From Nocardioides pocheonensis (GTDB taxonomy: Bacteria > Actinomycetota > Actinomycetes > Propionibacteriales > Nocardioidaceae): a DNA stretch of 64,000 nt. Shown here one piece after another: positions 25,799 to 35,465 of the stretch. Location: assembly GCF_003725535.1 (NCBI RefSeq), contig NZ_RJSF01000047.1:293381-357380 (forward strand). The letters run 5' to 3'. Each line of letters opens with the position of its first letter. The first letter of the stretch is position 1. The translations under genes and the position numbers were made by a program. The notes beneath the pieces were generated by a model, which was not told where the DNA came from, searched no databases, and saw only the letters and a program-made list of their open reading frames with translations.

Positions 25799-27201
25799 AT
25801 GCCCGCGGGCAGGGCGTCGACGACGAGCTGGTCAACCTCGGACTCATCCTCATCGCCGTCGCCACGGTCCTCGCCGCGATCCTCCGGCTGGCCGGTGCCG
25901 TTGCAGCCTGGCTATCAGGGGCACCTCAACCGACGCTCGGGTGGGCGGCGGGCTTCCGGGTGCTGAACCATCCGGGTGACCCCGCGGAGGCGCTGGGCGC
26001 CCAAAGTCTCGTTGCGTGGGTCTACTGGTTGGTCCTCACCCTCATGGTCGCCGCCGTCGGCGCGAGCGCGCTGCTGGTGTGGCGGCGGATCGGCGCCCTC
26101 AAGCACAAGACGACCCACGACCCCCGGCGCCTCGCGGGTGTCGCTACTGGCCGCGACGTACGGACCGTGGCCTCACGCAAGGCGTTGCTGAAACGCGGTC
26201 GGACGCTCCGGCCGTCCCTCGACCATCCCGAGCCATCTGACGTCGGCTACCTGCTCGGCCGCTCCCGCGGTCAACAGGTGTGGGCGTCGGTGGAGGACTC
26301 GATCCTGCTCCTCGGACCGCCCCGCTCGGGCAAGGGGCTCCACGTCGTCATCAACGCCATCCTCGACGCACCCGGAGCATTGATCACGACGGCGACCCGG
26401 CCCGACAACATCGCCGCCACCATCACCGAGCGTCAACGGCGCGGCCCAGTTGCGGTATTCGATCCGCAACGGCTCGCGGAGGGGATGCCCGCCGGCCTGC
26501 GCTGGTCGCCCGTCCGGGGCTGCGAAGACCCTCTCACGGCGATGATCCGAGCAACCGGCCTCGCGTCAGCCACGGGCCTCTCGACCGGTGGCGTGGAGTC
26601 CGGAGGCTTCTGGGAAGGCAAGACCCGGACCGCACTCCAAGCCCTGTTGCAAGCTGCCGCCCTCGACCACCGGACGCCGCGAGAGCTGTTCGGCTGGACG
26701 CTCTCGCCATCGGCCGCCGCCGACGCCGTCGCGATCCTGTCCACCAACCCGAACGCGGCGCCAGGCTGGGCCGACTCGCTGGAGTCGATGATCCACGCCG
26801 ACCCGCGCACCCGCGACTCGATCTGGATGGGCGTCTCCCTCGCGCTCTCCTGCCTCGCCGACCCACGCGTCCTGGACACCGTCTCTCCCGGTGCTGGCGA
26901 GCAGTTCGACCCGGTCGATTTCCTCACCAGCAAAGGCACCCTCTACCTGCTGGCTACCGGCGCCGGAGCCAGCGCGTCCTGGTCGCTCGTCGCTGCGTTC
27001 ATCGAAGACCTCATCGAGACCGCCCGCCACCTCGCCGCCGCTTCACCAGGCGCGCGGCTTGATCCGCCCCTCCTCATGGCGCTGGACGAGATCGGCAACC
27101 TTTCGCCGCTGCCGTCGCTACCCGTGCTGATGGCGGAGGGCGGAGGCACAGGTGTCACGACGATGCCGGTTCTCCAATCCCTCACGTGGGTGTGCAGCTG
27201 A
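25795..27201 (+). pseudogene. VirD4/TraG-like coupling protein, C-terminally truncated by the module junction (copy 1)
   Basis: Coupling ATPase that would hand the relaxase-DNA complex to the channel. Two N-terminal helices, Walker A LGPPRSGKG (about 173-181) and Walker B LLMALDEIGNL are present. Native sequence ends after VLQSL (codon ending at 27183); the frame then reads five foreign codons of reversed relaxase DNA and stops at 27201. Compared with copy 2 (587 residues), about 124 C-terminal residues are gone, including the QARDKWG motif after Walker B. Probably inactive. Confidence 0.92.
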
Positions 27202-27863
27202 GGGTCGCCGGCACGAGAGTCCCAGTGGTCGTACGCCGTCGCTGCGACACCGACGACATCGTGATGCGCGGAGGCTCCGTCTCGCGCGTTGGCGCCGGCC
27301 CGCGTCACCGCAACCTCGCGCTCCAGCATCGCCAGGACCTGGGAGACGGCCTGGTGGTGCGCATCGACGATCAATGCCTGACTACCCGCATCCGCTACGC
27401 CCCACAGCACGGAGACTGACTTCGGCACGCTGAACGTGTAGTCGAAGCCAGCGGTCGCAGTCTGGGCCTTCGCGAGTTCCTCGGCCTCGATCTCGTCGAG
27501 GGTCTGCGCGCGCTCCTCATCCGACAGGTGCGGGTTCAGTCTGGCAACGCGCTCGTCGACTCGCTGCTTGTGAGTGGCGAAACGCTGGAAGGCCGTCCCG
27601 AGTTGCTCCCCGGTGACCGGGTCACGCCCCTGCCCGATGAGCAGCACCAGTTGGGGCTCGGAGACCGTGGTGCCGACGGTGAGCTGCCCTGCGCCGAACT
27701 CGCTGACCCCCGCGCCCATCCAGACGCCGGGTGGGGTTCCGGCCTCTGCGTAGTAGCGGGTCAGCGGTGTCGCGAGGCTACGGTTGCCGTCGCCGGCGGC
27801 GACGCTTCGGAGCAGGTACTTGTAGCCCTCGCCTGCCGACATCTTGCGCATCGAGACGGTCAT
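27184..27863 (-). pseudogene. MobF relaxase fragment, first ~226 codons only (copy 2)
   Basis: N-terminal relaxase segment closely matching the copy 1 relaxase: MRKMSAGEGYKYLLRSV, LTRYYAEAGTPPG, SVPKSVSVLWG and finally DPQLHTHV. It ends exactly within the HUH region, where the sequence switches to the antisense strand of the copy 1 coupling gene; the fused frame runs on to 26943 without meaning. ATG 27863 has GAGGAGG upstream. The catalytic domain is incomplete and the helicase half is absent, so it should be inactive. Confidence 0.92.
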
Positions 27864-28200
27864 CGCCGCGCACCTCCTCGGCATGCAGGTGCACGCGCGG
27901 TTCCACAGTCGCCCACACGCCGCTGCCCATCCACAGGCCCGGCCACTGAGCCCTCCTCACGGTGCCAGAGGTGTGGACTCTGGAAGAGGCAGGCGTACGT
28001 GGCGCGGGAAACCGTGCGCACCTGCCGAACGATCGGCGGCGCTGTCGGCCGCGAGTTGGAAGAGGTGAGGAATGAGAGACGGTTGCGCTTGGTGGGTCAC
28101 CGATGCCTCAATAGGACATGACGGTGCCTTGCCAGTCCGTCAGCAGGGCGTCGTTCGCACTTCCGTGACCCAACCCCACGGAAGGGAACGGTCTCGGGAA
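27864..28200. other. Intergenic region, relaxase fragment to lipoprotein (copy 2)
   Basis: 337 bp without a convincing gene, equivalent to the candidate oriT region of copy 1. It holds the conserved leader hairpin (27870-27892), TCCACAG repeats near 27903 and 27930, and an inverted repeat CCAGAG-N7-CTCTGG (27965-27983). A promoter for the copy 2 operon should lie here, but I see no clear -35/-10 pair. Confidence 0.5.
27870..27892. promoter_or_regulatory. Relaxase-leader inverted repeat (copy 2)
   Basis: GCACCT (27870-27875) and AGGTGC (27887-27892) with the same 11-base spacer as in copy 1. The stem is shorter here (6 bp against 11). It also encloses the ribosome-binding site of the relaxase fragment. 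Confidence 0.45.
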
Positions 28201-28800
28201 ATGACGCGAAATCGGGGAACAGCACTTGTAGCGACAGCAGTCATGCTGCTGGTCGCGGTGACCGCGTGTGCCGACGACGGCAATGATCCCGCGGCGCCTG
28301 GGAGCACCGCCCCCAGCACGCCGGCCCCGACCACAAGTTCATCGACGCCGCCTTCCGAGAGCGAGATTGCCTCCGAGGCGGCGTCCGCCATGGTGCGCCA
28401 GTACTTCGAGACGGTGGGCCAGATTCGGCGGGACCCGAAGCGTCCGGCGTCCGATCTCGACGCCGTCGCGTCGAGCACCCAGCTTCTCGCGCAGAAGAAC
28501 CTGTTGAAGCGCCAGCGAGCCGACGGACTGCACCAGACCGGCATGACCAAGGTCGTGAAGCTGAACGTGCAATCCGTCAGCCTCGATGAACCGGCCACTG
28601 CGGTGATCGACGTCTGCTGGGACGTCAGCGGCGTCGACGTCATCGATCGCAGCGGCACGTCGGTGGTGACGCCAGAGCGCAAGGACATCGGTTGGACGCG
28701 CTTCACCGTCACCAATGACAAGTGGAAGACAGCACCGGCCGACGGTTGGCGGGTGTCCGGCGGCTCGGACCTGGAGAAAGAGCCGTGCGCCGGATCCTGA
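28201..28800 (+). CDS. Secreted lipoprotein opening the transfer operon (copy 2)
   Basis: 199 residues. Signal peptide with lipobox VTAC near residue 22 and a Thr/Ser/Pro linker. The mature domain is homologous to the copy 1 lipoprotein (LLKRQRADGLHQTGMTK, CWDVSGVDVIDRSG, WRVSGGSDLEKEPC) but much more diverged than the ATPases, as expected for an exposed protein. ATG 28201 is preceded by a weak GGGAA. It overlaps the next gene by 16 bp, exactly as in copy 1. Confidence 0.75.
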   Translation: MTRNRGTALVATAVMLLVAVTACADDGNDPAAPGSTAPSTPAPTTSSSTPPSESEIASEAASAMVRQYFETVGQIRRDPKRPASDLDAVASSTQLLAQKNLLKRQRADGLHQTGMTKVVKLNVQSVSLDEPATAVIDVCWDVSGVDVIDRSGTSVVTPERKDIGWTRFTVTNDKWKTAPADGWRVSGGSDLEKEPCAGS

Positions 28801-29744
28801 CCGTCGCGGTCACCGTCGCAGCCCTCGCAAGCGGGCTGGTCGGTCTGGTGTCGTCACCGGCGTATGCCGACACCGTCTGCGGTCAGACCGACCCCGACAC
28901 CGGGATCTGTCTGATCTGGATCGAGGTTCCTGGCACCCCAGGCACCCCCGCTGATCCGGGAGACGACGGGCCGAAGGACACAGGATCGGGCGCGGCGTGC
29001 TACTGGGATGGGACCGCGCAGGGCGTCAGCAAGCCACCGCCCGGCCCAGTGCCGTGCAGTTCCGAGTACGGCTACTGGTCGAACGGCTACCACTGCTACA
29101 TCCAACTGCTCGATCCCCAACCTGCTGCCGGCGACCCGAGCTGGCAGGGCCACGAGCCCGGTGACGGCGGCGTGTATCAGTGCTACCAGCCGCAGACGGA
29201 TCTCATGATCCTCGTGTGGTCGGCAGACCCTCCGCCCAACTCAGGAAGCGGTCCCACGCCCCGAGATGTAGCGCAGCTCGCCATCGCCGACATGAAGCTG
29301 ACCGCCATCAACATCGGCATCGCTCCGAAGGCGGAGGACGGGCGCATCGGCCTCGTCGGCATGCCGATCTGGATGTGGGTCGCCAATCCCGATGCGCACA
29401 CCTGGGGTCCTGCCACCGCCTCGGCGACCGCGGGCGGCATCACCGTGACTGCCACCGCTCGGGTTCACCAGATCACCTGGGAGATGGGTGACGGCCACAA
29501 GGTCACGTGCAGGACCGCTGGCACGCCTTACAAGCCGGCCTACGGCAACAAGAAGTCGCCCGACTGCGGCTACAGCTACACCACATCCAGTGCGCCGAAG
29601 GCGGACCACAAGTTCATGGTCACGGCGACGTCGGACTGGATCATCGACTGGGCCGGGGCGGGCCAGACAGGAACCATCCGGTTGAACGGACTCGTCCGTG
29701 AAGCCCAGATCGCCATCGGAGAAGCACAGGTGCTCGTGCAGTAG
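28785..29744 (+). CDS. Secreted PKD-like protein (copy 2)
   Basis: 319 residues from GTG 28785, which gives a signal peptide (SSPAYADT) and the same length and 16-bp overlap as copy 1. Conserved YWSNGYHCYIQL, WQGHEPGDGG and CYQPQTDLM; C-terminal PKD-like WEMGDGHK and TSDWIIDWAGAGQ. Likely an exported surface component of the pilus or mating apparatus. Confidence 0.75.
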   Translation: MRRILTVAVTVAALASGLVGLVSSPAYADTVCGQTDPDTGICLIWIEVPGTPGTPADPGDDGPKDTGSGAACYWDGTAQGVSKPPPGPVPCSSEYGYWSNGYHCYIQLLDPQPAAGDPSWQGHEPGDGGVYQCYQPQTDLMILVWSADPPPNSGSGPTPRDVAQLAIADMKLTAINIGIAPKAEDGRIGLVGMPIWMWVANPDAHTWGPATASATAGGITVTATARVHQITWEMGDGHKVTCRTAGTPYKPAYGNKKSPDCGYSYTTSSAPKADHKFMVTATSDWIIDWAGAGQTGTIRLNGLVREAQIAIGEAQVLVQ

Positions 29745-29767
29745 CTGGGCGGAGGGAGTAACGGACC

Positions 29768-30442
29768 ATGAGTAAGACGGCCACCCGAGACGACAGGACA
29801 CTCGACCGTGAGTCGGGTCCCGCCGCCAGTCCGCTTGTGCCGCCGCCGAAGCTCCGGCGTCGACCAGCTCTGATCGTCGCTGCGCTCGTGGCGATTTGCC
29901 TCGGGGCTCTCCTCGCCGCTTGGGCTTGGACGGCCACCACGAACACCCAGGAGGTCCTCGTCGCGCGGGACACGATCGAGCGCGGTGCAGTGATCCAGGC
30001 CGACGATCTCGCCCGGGTGCGGGTCAGCGCTGACCCGGCGCTCCAACCGGTGCCGGCCAGCCAGTTCGACCAGGTGGTCGGGCAACGAGCGGCGTACGAC
30101 GTCGCGGCCGGCGCGATGCTCACCCCCGAGTCGTTCTCTCAGGCTGTAGTGCCGGACGCCGACAACTCGATCGTCGGGGTCGCGCTGACGCCGGCCCAGG
30201 CGCCCGGGTTGGACCTCGCCACTGGGGATCGAGTGCGCGTCGTCGTAACGCCTCCTGAAGGGGCGGAGATGCCGGAGGGTGTGCCGCAGTTCAGCGAGGC
30301 GACGGTCGCCGGCGTGCGCACCTCAAGCGAGACCGGCCAGCTGATCGTCGATCTTCTCGTGCCTCACGCCGATGCCGCTGTCCTCGCTGCCCGCGCCGCA
30401 ACCGGCAACGTCGCCCTCGTCCTGGACTCCCGGGAACGCTGA
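29768..30442 (+). CDS. SAF-domain CpaB/RcpC-like protein (copy 2)
   Basis: 224 residues, the same length as copy 1. One membrane helix (VAICLGALLAAWAWTA) precedes the SAF domain (VLVARDTIERGAVIQADDLA). ATG 29768 has GGAGGGAG upstream. TGATG overlap with the CpaE-like gene. Role: Tad pilus assembly outside the membrane. Confidence 0.82.
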   Translation: MSKTATRDDRTLDRESGPAASPLVPPPKLRRRPALIVAALVAICLGALLAAWAWTATTNTQEVLVARDTIERGAVIQADDLARVRVSADPALQPVPASQFDQVVGQRAAYDVAAGAMLTPESFSQAVVPDADNSIVGVALTPAQAPGLDLATGDRVRVVVTPPEGAEMPEGVPQFSEATVAGVRTSSETGQLIVDLLVPHADAAVLAARAATGNVALVLDSRER

Positions 30443-31206
30443 TGGCTGTCATCGCCCTTGCCTCGGCATCCGGTGCGCCCGGGGTCACCACGACGGCGCT
30501 CGGACTGTCGTTGCTGTGGCCGCGCCCGGTCTTGCTCATCGAGGCCGACCCGACAGGAGGGTCGGGTCTCCTGGCCGGCTACTTCCGTGGCACTCGGGAG
30601 TATGAGGCCGGGCTGATCGAGCTCGCGCTCACATCGAGCAGCATCCGCGACGGGCTCGCCGAGGTCTCGCAGCGGATCTCGGGCACGACCGTGTCCTTCG
30701 TCGCGGGAACCCGGTCGCACACGCAAGCGCCCGCTCTGCGCGATCTCTGGCTGCCGCTCTCAGAGGAGCTTGCGGACCTGGAGTCGACCGGTCAGGACGT
30801 CATCGTCGACGCCGGTCGGCTCGGACTCGTCGGTTCACCGGAACCGCTGCTCGCGCACGCCGACCTGACACTCATCGTGGCGCGGACGAGCTTGCCTGCC
30901 CTCTCGGCGGTCCGGTCATGGGCCGATTCGGTGCAGCACGGCACGTTCGACTGGCAACAGGCTGGACTCGTCGTGATCGGGGACGGTCAGCCGTATAGCG
31001 CGCGTGAGGTGGGCCGGGTTCTGAACTCGCCCGTGGTAGCAGCCCTACCCGAGGATCCCGAGTCGGCAGCCGTCTTCTCCCGCGGAGCTCAACCACCGAA
31101 GCGATTCGAGACCGGCCCACTCGCCCGTGGTCTCCAAGCTGCGATCGCCTCGATCCATTCGGCCGTCTCACGCAGTCGGAGCGAGCTGGAAGGAGTCCGC
31201 TCGTGA
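30442..31206 (+). CDS. CpaE-like protein with degenerate P-loop (copy 2)
   Basis: 254 residues. MinD/ParA-like fold with ASGAPGVTTT in place of the KGGxGKT loop, so the signature lysine is missing as in copy 1. VLLIEADPTG and VIVDAGRLG strands are kept. The shared substitution in two diverged copies indicates a family trait rather than decay. Overlaps on both sides. Confidence 0.8.
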   Translation: MAVIALASASGAPGVTTTALGLSLLWPRPVLLIEADPTGGSGLLAGYFRGTREYEAGLIELALTSSSIRDGLAEVSQRISGTTVSFVAGTRSHTQAPALRDLWLPLSEELADLESTGQDVIVDAGRLGLVGSPEPLLAHADLTLIVARTSLPALSAVRSWADSVQHGTFDWQQAGLVVIGDGQPYSAREVGRVLNSPVVAALPEDPESAAVFSRGAQPPKRFETGPLARGLQAAIASIHSAVSRSRSELEGVRS

Positions 31207-32675
31207 CCAGCGAGAGCATCGACGCGACGCCCGACCTCACTCGGCTTCCTCTCTTCACCCAGCCACTGCCCACGATCGGACCACGGGCGAGTTCGACGCC
31301 GCGGTTGTTGGGCACGCCAAGGGCGGCTGACGACTCGCCCGCGGTCGGGGTCGACTGGACGCTCGTGGCGTCGCTGCGCGCCCAAGCCTCCGAGCAACTC
31401 AGCCAGGCCGTCGCAGCCGACCGGACTCGGCTCGACCGAGCAGCGCAAGAGGAACTCGGCCGCTCAATCGTGCTTGACCTCATCGAATCGGCCGTCGCCG
31501 ACCGGGTCAACGCTGGCGACCGCGCCTGGCCACTCGGACAGCAGAAGGCACTCGCTCGGGCTGTCTTCGACTCGCTGTTCCGGCTCGGCCGACTCCAGCC
31601 ACTCGTCGACAACGACGACGTCGAGAACATCATCATCGCCGGCCACGACAACGTGATGCTGGAACTCATCGACGGGTCCCTCGTCGACGGACCATCTGTA
31701 GCCGACTCAGACGAGGAGTTGATCGACTTCCTCGTGTTCCTGGCCTCCCGTTCGGAAGTCAACGCTCGCGGCTTCTCCGAGGCCCAGCCCAGGCTTCACC
31801 TCCGCCTCGATGGCGGCTCCCGTCTCGCCGCCGCCGCGTGGGTGACGCCCCGGCCGTCGGTGGTAATCCGCCGCCACCGGCTGATGCAGGTCACCCTCGA
31901 CGACCTCGTCGAGCGACAGATGCTGACGCCAGTCGCCGCTTCGTTCCTCCGGGCCGCGGTTCGGGCTCGCAAGAGCGTCGTCGTCGCCGGCAGCCAGGGT
32001 GCAGGCAAGACAACCATGGTTCGTGCCCTCTGTGGGGAGATCGACCCCATGGAGGCGATCGGCACCTTCGAGACCGAATACGAACTGCACCTCCACGAGC
32101 TGAAGCGTCACAAGATCGTCCACCCATGGGAGGCACGCCCGGGCTCCGGCGAGCGCGGACCGGACGGCCGGATGGCCGGCGAGTTCACCCTCGATGACGC
32201 ACTCGTCGACTCCTTCCGCTTCAACCTCTCCCGGCAGATCGTCGGCGAGGTCCGCGGCAAGGAGATCTGGGCGATGATCAAGGCGATGGAGTCCGGCACC
32301 GGTTCCATCTCCACTACCCACGCCTCCGACGCGGTGGGCGCCGTCCGCAAGCTGGTGACGTGCGCGATGGAGGCTGGCCCTCATGTCACCCACGATCTGG
32401 CGGCCTCGAAGCTGGCTGCGACGATCGACCTGATCGTGCAGCTCGACCTGCGCACCTCGACGGTGAACGGCGTCTCGCAGCGCCGGCGCAGGGTCGCCGA
32501 GATCATTGCCCTCGAACCCGGCGAGCGCGAGACCGGCTACGCGACCACCCACATCTTCGCCCCGGACCGGGACGGCACCGCGGTCCCAGCGGTCCTGCCC
32601 GAGGAATTCCGGTCGCTCGCGTCGTACGGCTTCGATCTCCCGAGCTACCTGATGCATCAGGAGGTGCGCTCATGA
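31203..32675 (+). CDS. tadA: TadA/CpaF-type secretion ATPase (copy 2)
   Basis: 490 residues from GTG 31203 (GTGA overlap). Walker A GSQGAGKTT, FETEYELHLHELKR, QIVGEVRGKEIW and GSISTTHASDA are all intact. The first ~60 residues diverge from copy 1, while the catalytic core is nearly identical. It should be a working Tad/VirB11-type motor. Confidence 0.93.
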   Translation: MTSESIDATPDLTRLPLFTQPLPTIGPRASSTPRLLGTPRAADDSPAVGVDWTLVASLRAQASEQLSQAVAADRTRLDRAAQEELGRSIVLDLIESAVADRVNAGDRAWPLGQQKALARAVFDSLFRLGRLQPLVDNDDVENIIIAGHDNVMLELIDGSLVDGPSVADSDEELIDFLVFLASRSEVNARGFSEAQPRLHLRLDGGSRLAAAAWVTPRPSVVIRRHRLMQVTLDDLVERQMLTPVAASFLRAAVRARKSVVVAGSQGAGKTTMVRALCGEIDPMEAIGTFETEYELHLHELKRHKIVHPWEARPGSGERGPDGRMAGEFTLDDALVDSFRFNLSRQIVGEVRGKEIWAMIKAMESGTGSISTTHASDAVGAVRKLVTCAMEAGPHVTHDLAASKLAATIDLIVQLDLRTSTVNGVSQRRRRVAEIIALEPGERETGYATTHIFAPDRDGTAVPAVLPEEFRSLASYGFDLPSYLMHQEVRS

Positions 32676-33526
32676 TCGCGCTCGTCCCTGCTCTCGCTGG
32701 CGCGCTGATCGTCGCTGGCATCATCGGAGTGACCCTCGGACTGCGACCGACGGCGGTCCCGGAGAAGCGCCCCTCCTCTCGTCGGGTGCGGCGATTCCAG
32801 AACCTCGACCGCACCACCCGTTTGCTGCTATTCGGTGGACTCGCCGTCGGAGTCATCGCGTGGCTGGTCACCGGGTGGATGCTCGCCCCCATCGCGGTTC
32901 CGGTCGCAGCCGTCGGCCTACCGATGCTGCTGTCGGCGGGGTCGGCCGCATCAAGGATTAAGCGGCTGGAAGCGATGGAGGAATGGACCCGCTCCCTCTC
33001 CGGCGTACTCACGATCGGAGTCGGGCTGGAGCAGGCATTGGTGGCAACGCTGCGATCCACACCCGCTGCCATTACTCCCGAGGTCACTCGATTGGTGGCA
33101 CGGCTTCGTGCCCGCTGGGTCACCGAGGACGCGCTGCGTGCCTTCGCCGACGAGCTGGACGACTCCACGGGCGACCTCATTGCTGCCAACCTCATCCTCG
33201 GTGCGCGCCGTCGCGGCGCTGGTCTGTCGAGCGTTCTCGAAGGGCTCGCCGAGTCCGTGGCTGCCGACGTCCGCGCGCGGCGGCAAGTGGAAGCTGACCG
33301 AGCCAAGCCGCGAGCGACCGCACGCTGGGTGACGTTGATCAGCGCAGGCGTGCTTGTGATCCTCGCGATTTCCGGGTCATACGTCGCGCCGTACAAGAGC
33401 CCGTTCGGCCAGGTCATCCTCATCAGCCTCCTCTCGGCTTACGTCGCGACGCTGGTCTGGATGAAGCGGATGGCGTTGGGCCGCAACCTGCCGCGGTTCC
33501 TTGGCACACCTGGCGGTGCGGCATGA
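32672..33526 (+). CDS. tadB: TadB-like platform protein (copy 2)
   Basis: 284 residues, T2SSF family, ATG 32672 overlapping tadA. N-terminal helix ALVPALAGALIVAGIIGVTL, two further helices near residues 52-88, conserved EWTRSLSGVLTIGVGLEQAL and two C-terminal helices. Differences from copy 1 cluster in the linker after the first helix (EKRPSSRRVRRF). Confidence 0.88.
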   Translation: MIALVPALAGALIVAGIIGVTLGLRPTAVPEKRPSSRRVRRFQNLDRTTRLLLFGGLAVGVIAWLVTGWMLAPIAVPVAAVGLPMLLSAGSAASRIKRLEAMEEWTRSLSGVLTIGVGLEQALVATLRSTPAAITPEVTRLVARLRARWVTEDALRAFADELDDSTGDLIAANLILGARRRGAGLSSVLEGLAESVAADVRARRQVEADRAKPRATARWVTLISAGVLVILAISGSYVAPYKSPFGQVILISLLSAYVATLVWMKRMALGRNLPRFLGTPGGAA

Positions 33527-34428
33527 CCACGGGACTCCAACTCGCTCTCGGCGCGGGCGCCCTCGTGTCGCTCGGCGTCGTCCTCCTGGTCATGCGGCTC
33601 ATGCCGGCGGAGCCGGATCTGGCCGAGGCGCTGGGGCGGCTGACACCCACTCGCAGCCGGGCTCACCTGCTCGCCACGGCCACGGCTACCTCCGGCAAGG
33701 AGCGAGCGGGCGTGTGGGCTATGAAGACTCTGCCAGCGGCGATGTGGGTGCGTACGCCGAGCCGCGAGCTCGCGATCCTCCGCATCCCGTTGGCTCATTT
33801 CTACGGCGACAAGCTGGCCTTCGCCGGGCTCGGCCTGGTGATCCCGCCGCTGCTCGCCTGGTTCTTCGACCTCATCGGCCTGGGGTTGCCGATCGCCGTC
33901 CCGCCGCTGGCCTCGCTCGGACTGGCTGCCCTGATGTTCTTCATGCCGAACTACAACGCCATCGATGACGCGCGGAAGGCCCGGCTCGAGTTCGCCAGAG
34001 CGCTTGGCGCGTACATCGACCTCGTCGCTCTGGAGCGGAACAACGGCTCCGGGGTCCGGCAGGCGATGGAGTCGGCGGCCGAAGTGGGCGACTCGTGGGT
34101 CTTCAGTCGGCTGGCGGAGGAGTTGACGCGCTCTCGCTGGTCGGGTCTCCCGCCTTGGGACGCGCTGCACACCTTGGCAGACGAGCTCGGCTTGCCTGAG
34201 CTCGACGACTTCGCCGACATCATGCGGCTCTCGGGTGAGGAGGGGGCCTCGATCTACACCACACTCCGTGCCCGGTCCGCCGCGATGCGCACGGCGATGC
34301 TCAACGACGAGATCGCGGAGGCCAACGCCGTCGGCGAGCGCATGACCATCCCCGGCTCGCTCCTCGGCGTCATCTTCATGGCGCTGCTCGTCGCCCCGTC
34401 ACTGCTGCGGATGTTCAGCAACACCTGA
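33523..34428 (+). CDS. tadC: TadC-like platform protein (copy 2)
   Basis: 301 residues from ATG 33523. Same helix layout as copy 1 and the T2SSF core RLEFARALGAYIDLVALERN; DDFADIMRLSGEEGAS is intact. The C-terminal helix GSLLGVIFMALLVAPSLLRM is identical to copy 1. Confidence 0.88.
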   Translation: MTTGLQLALGAGALVSLGVVLLVMRLMPAEPDLAEALGRLTPTRSRAHLLATATATSGKERAGVWAMKTLPAAMWVRTPSRELAILRIPLAHFYGDKLAFAGLGLVIPPLLAWFFDLIGLGLPIAVPPLASLGLAALMFFMPNYNAIDDARKARLEFARALGAYIDLVALERNNGSGVRQAMESAAEVGDSWVFSRLAEELTRSRWSGLPPWDALHTLADELGLPELDDFADIMRLSGEEGASIYTTLRARSAAMRTAMLNDEIAEANAVGERMTIPGSLLGVIFMALLVAPSLLRMFSNT

Positions 34429-34463
34429 CCACCAACAGATCAACCAAGGAAAGGAGCCCACCA

Positions 34464-34652
34464 ATGGAACGACTCATCGGAGCGCTGTTCGCGCTCACGT
34501 TCGGACTGGAGTCGCGACTCCAGCGCCGTGACGAGCGCGGCTCGGTGACCACCGAGCATGTGCTCTGGGCGGTGGCCGTGATCGCCATCGTCGCAATCGT
34601 CGTAGCCGCGGTGAAGACATATGTCACGAACCAGGCCGGCAACATCAAGTAG
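34464..34652 (+). CDS. flp: Flp-type prepilin candidate (copy 2)
   Basis: 62 residues. DERG/SVTTE cleavage pattern with +5 glutamate, and the helix HVLWAVAVIAIVAIVVAAVK almost identical to copy 1; only the leader and tail differ. AAGGAAAGGAG precedes the ATG. It overlaps tadE by 32 bp, as in copy 1. Confidence 0.75.
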   Translation: MERLIGALFALTFGLESRLQRRDERGSVTTEHVLWAVAVIAIVAIVVAAVKTYVTNQAGNIK

Positions 34653-35034
34653 CCGTCGCCGACAGGACGAACGCGGCTCGGCGACGATCGAGCTGATGAT
34701 CCTGCTGCCGGCGCTCTTCGCCGTGATGTTCCTCGGGATGCAGGCGGCGCTGTTCTACCACGCCCGTTCCGCGGCAATCGCGGCTGCGCAAGAGGGCGCC
34801 CGGGCTGCCGCCGGTGAGCACGGTCACGAGTCGGACGGCGTACAGGCAGCTAACGCATTCATCGAGCAGGCCGGCGGTGACGACGTGCTCCCGGGCGCCA
34901 CCACAACGGCCAACCGCACGGCCACAACGGTGACCGTGGTCGTCCGAGGGCACTCGCTGAGCGTCATCCCCGGCTGGTCACCCGTCGTCCGCCAAGAAGC
35001 CTCCGTTCCCGTCGAGAGGCTGACGACACCATGA
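34621..35034 (+). CDS. TadE-family pseudopilin (copy 2)
   Basis: 137 residues. Leader ending DERG/SATIE, helix LMILLPALFAVMFLGMQAAL, exported C-terminal domain ending RGHSLSVIPGWSPVVRQEA. The start lies inside the flp gene at the position used in copy 1. ATGA overlap to the next gene. Confidence 0.83.
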   Translation: MSRTRPATSSSRRRQDERGSATIELMILLPALFAVMFLGMQAALFYHARSAAIAAAQEGARAAAGEHGHESDGVQAANAFIEQAGGDDVLPGATTTANRTATTVTVVVRGHSLSVIPGWSPVVRQEASVPVERLTTP

Positions 35035-35465
35035 CTCGCCCGCGGGCGCGCGACGAGCGCGGATCGGCAGCTATCGAGGCTGTCATCGGCGTGCCCGCGT
35101 TCCTGCTCTTCGTCGGACTCATCATCTTCGGTGGGCGCACTGCTACGACGCACCAGTCGGTTGAAACTGCCGCGGCTGACGCTGCCCGCTCGGCATCCCT
35201 TGAGCGCACGAGCGCATCGGCCAGAACGCAGGCGATCTCAGCGGCAACCACCAGCCTCTCCAACCAAGGCATCCACTGCCTCGACATCGACGTCACCATC
35301 GACGCCAGCCAGTTCAGCCGTACGGTCGGCGAGGCCGCGACCGTCTCCGTCACCGTCCAGTGCCGCCTCGACCTGTCAGACCTGTCCATTCCCGGGGTGC
35401 CAGGTAGCCGCCTGATCCGAGCGACCAGCACCAGCCCTATTGACACATGGAGGGAACGCGGATGA
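35031..35465 (+). CDS. Second TadE/TadF-like pseudopilin (copy 2)
   Basis: 144 residues. DERG/SAAIE with +5 glutamate, helix VIGVPAFLLFVGLIIFGGRT, two cysteines kept (HCLDIDV, VQCRLDL), which may form a disulfide outside the cell. ATG overlaps the tadE stop, and ATGA joins the TadG-like gene. Confidence 0.8.
   Translation: MTRPRARDERGSAAIEAVIGVPAFLLFVGLIIFGGRTATTHQSVETAAADAARSASLERTSASARTQAISAATTSLSNQGIHCLDIDVTIDASQFSRTVGEAATVSVTVQCRLDLSDLSIPGVPGSRLIRATSTSPIDTWRERG

Larger units (their letters stand above)
1..27183. repeat. Tandem transfer module, copy 1
   Basis: First of two colinear, diverged copies of a module that begins with the relaxase (minus) and ends in the coupling protein. 28 gene families occur in the same order and orientation in both copies, mostly with lengths within a few codons. 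ATPase cores are near identical between copies, while the lipoproteins are only partly alike. This copy alone has the broken HEPN-like gene and a 214-bp hairpin-rich gap. Its right edge is the breakpoint inside the coupling-protein gene, and its relaxase continues past the left window edge. Confidence 0.9.

Noticed and set aside
26943..27884. 313-residue minus-strand frame as a complete gene
   Set aside because: Only codons down to about 27184 are relaxase; the rest is the antisense of the copy 1 coupling gene.
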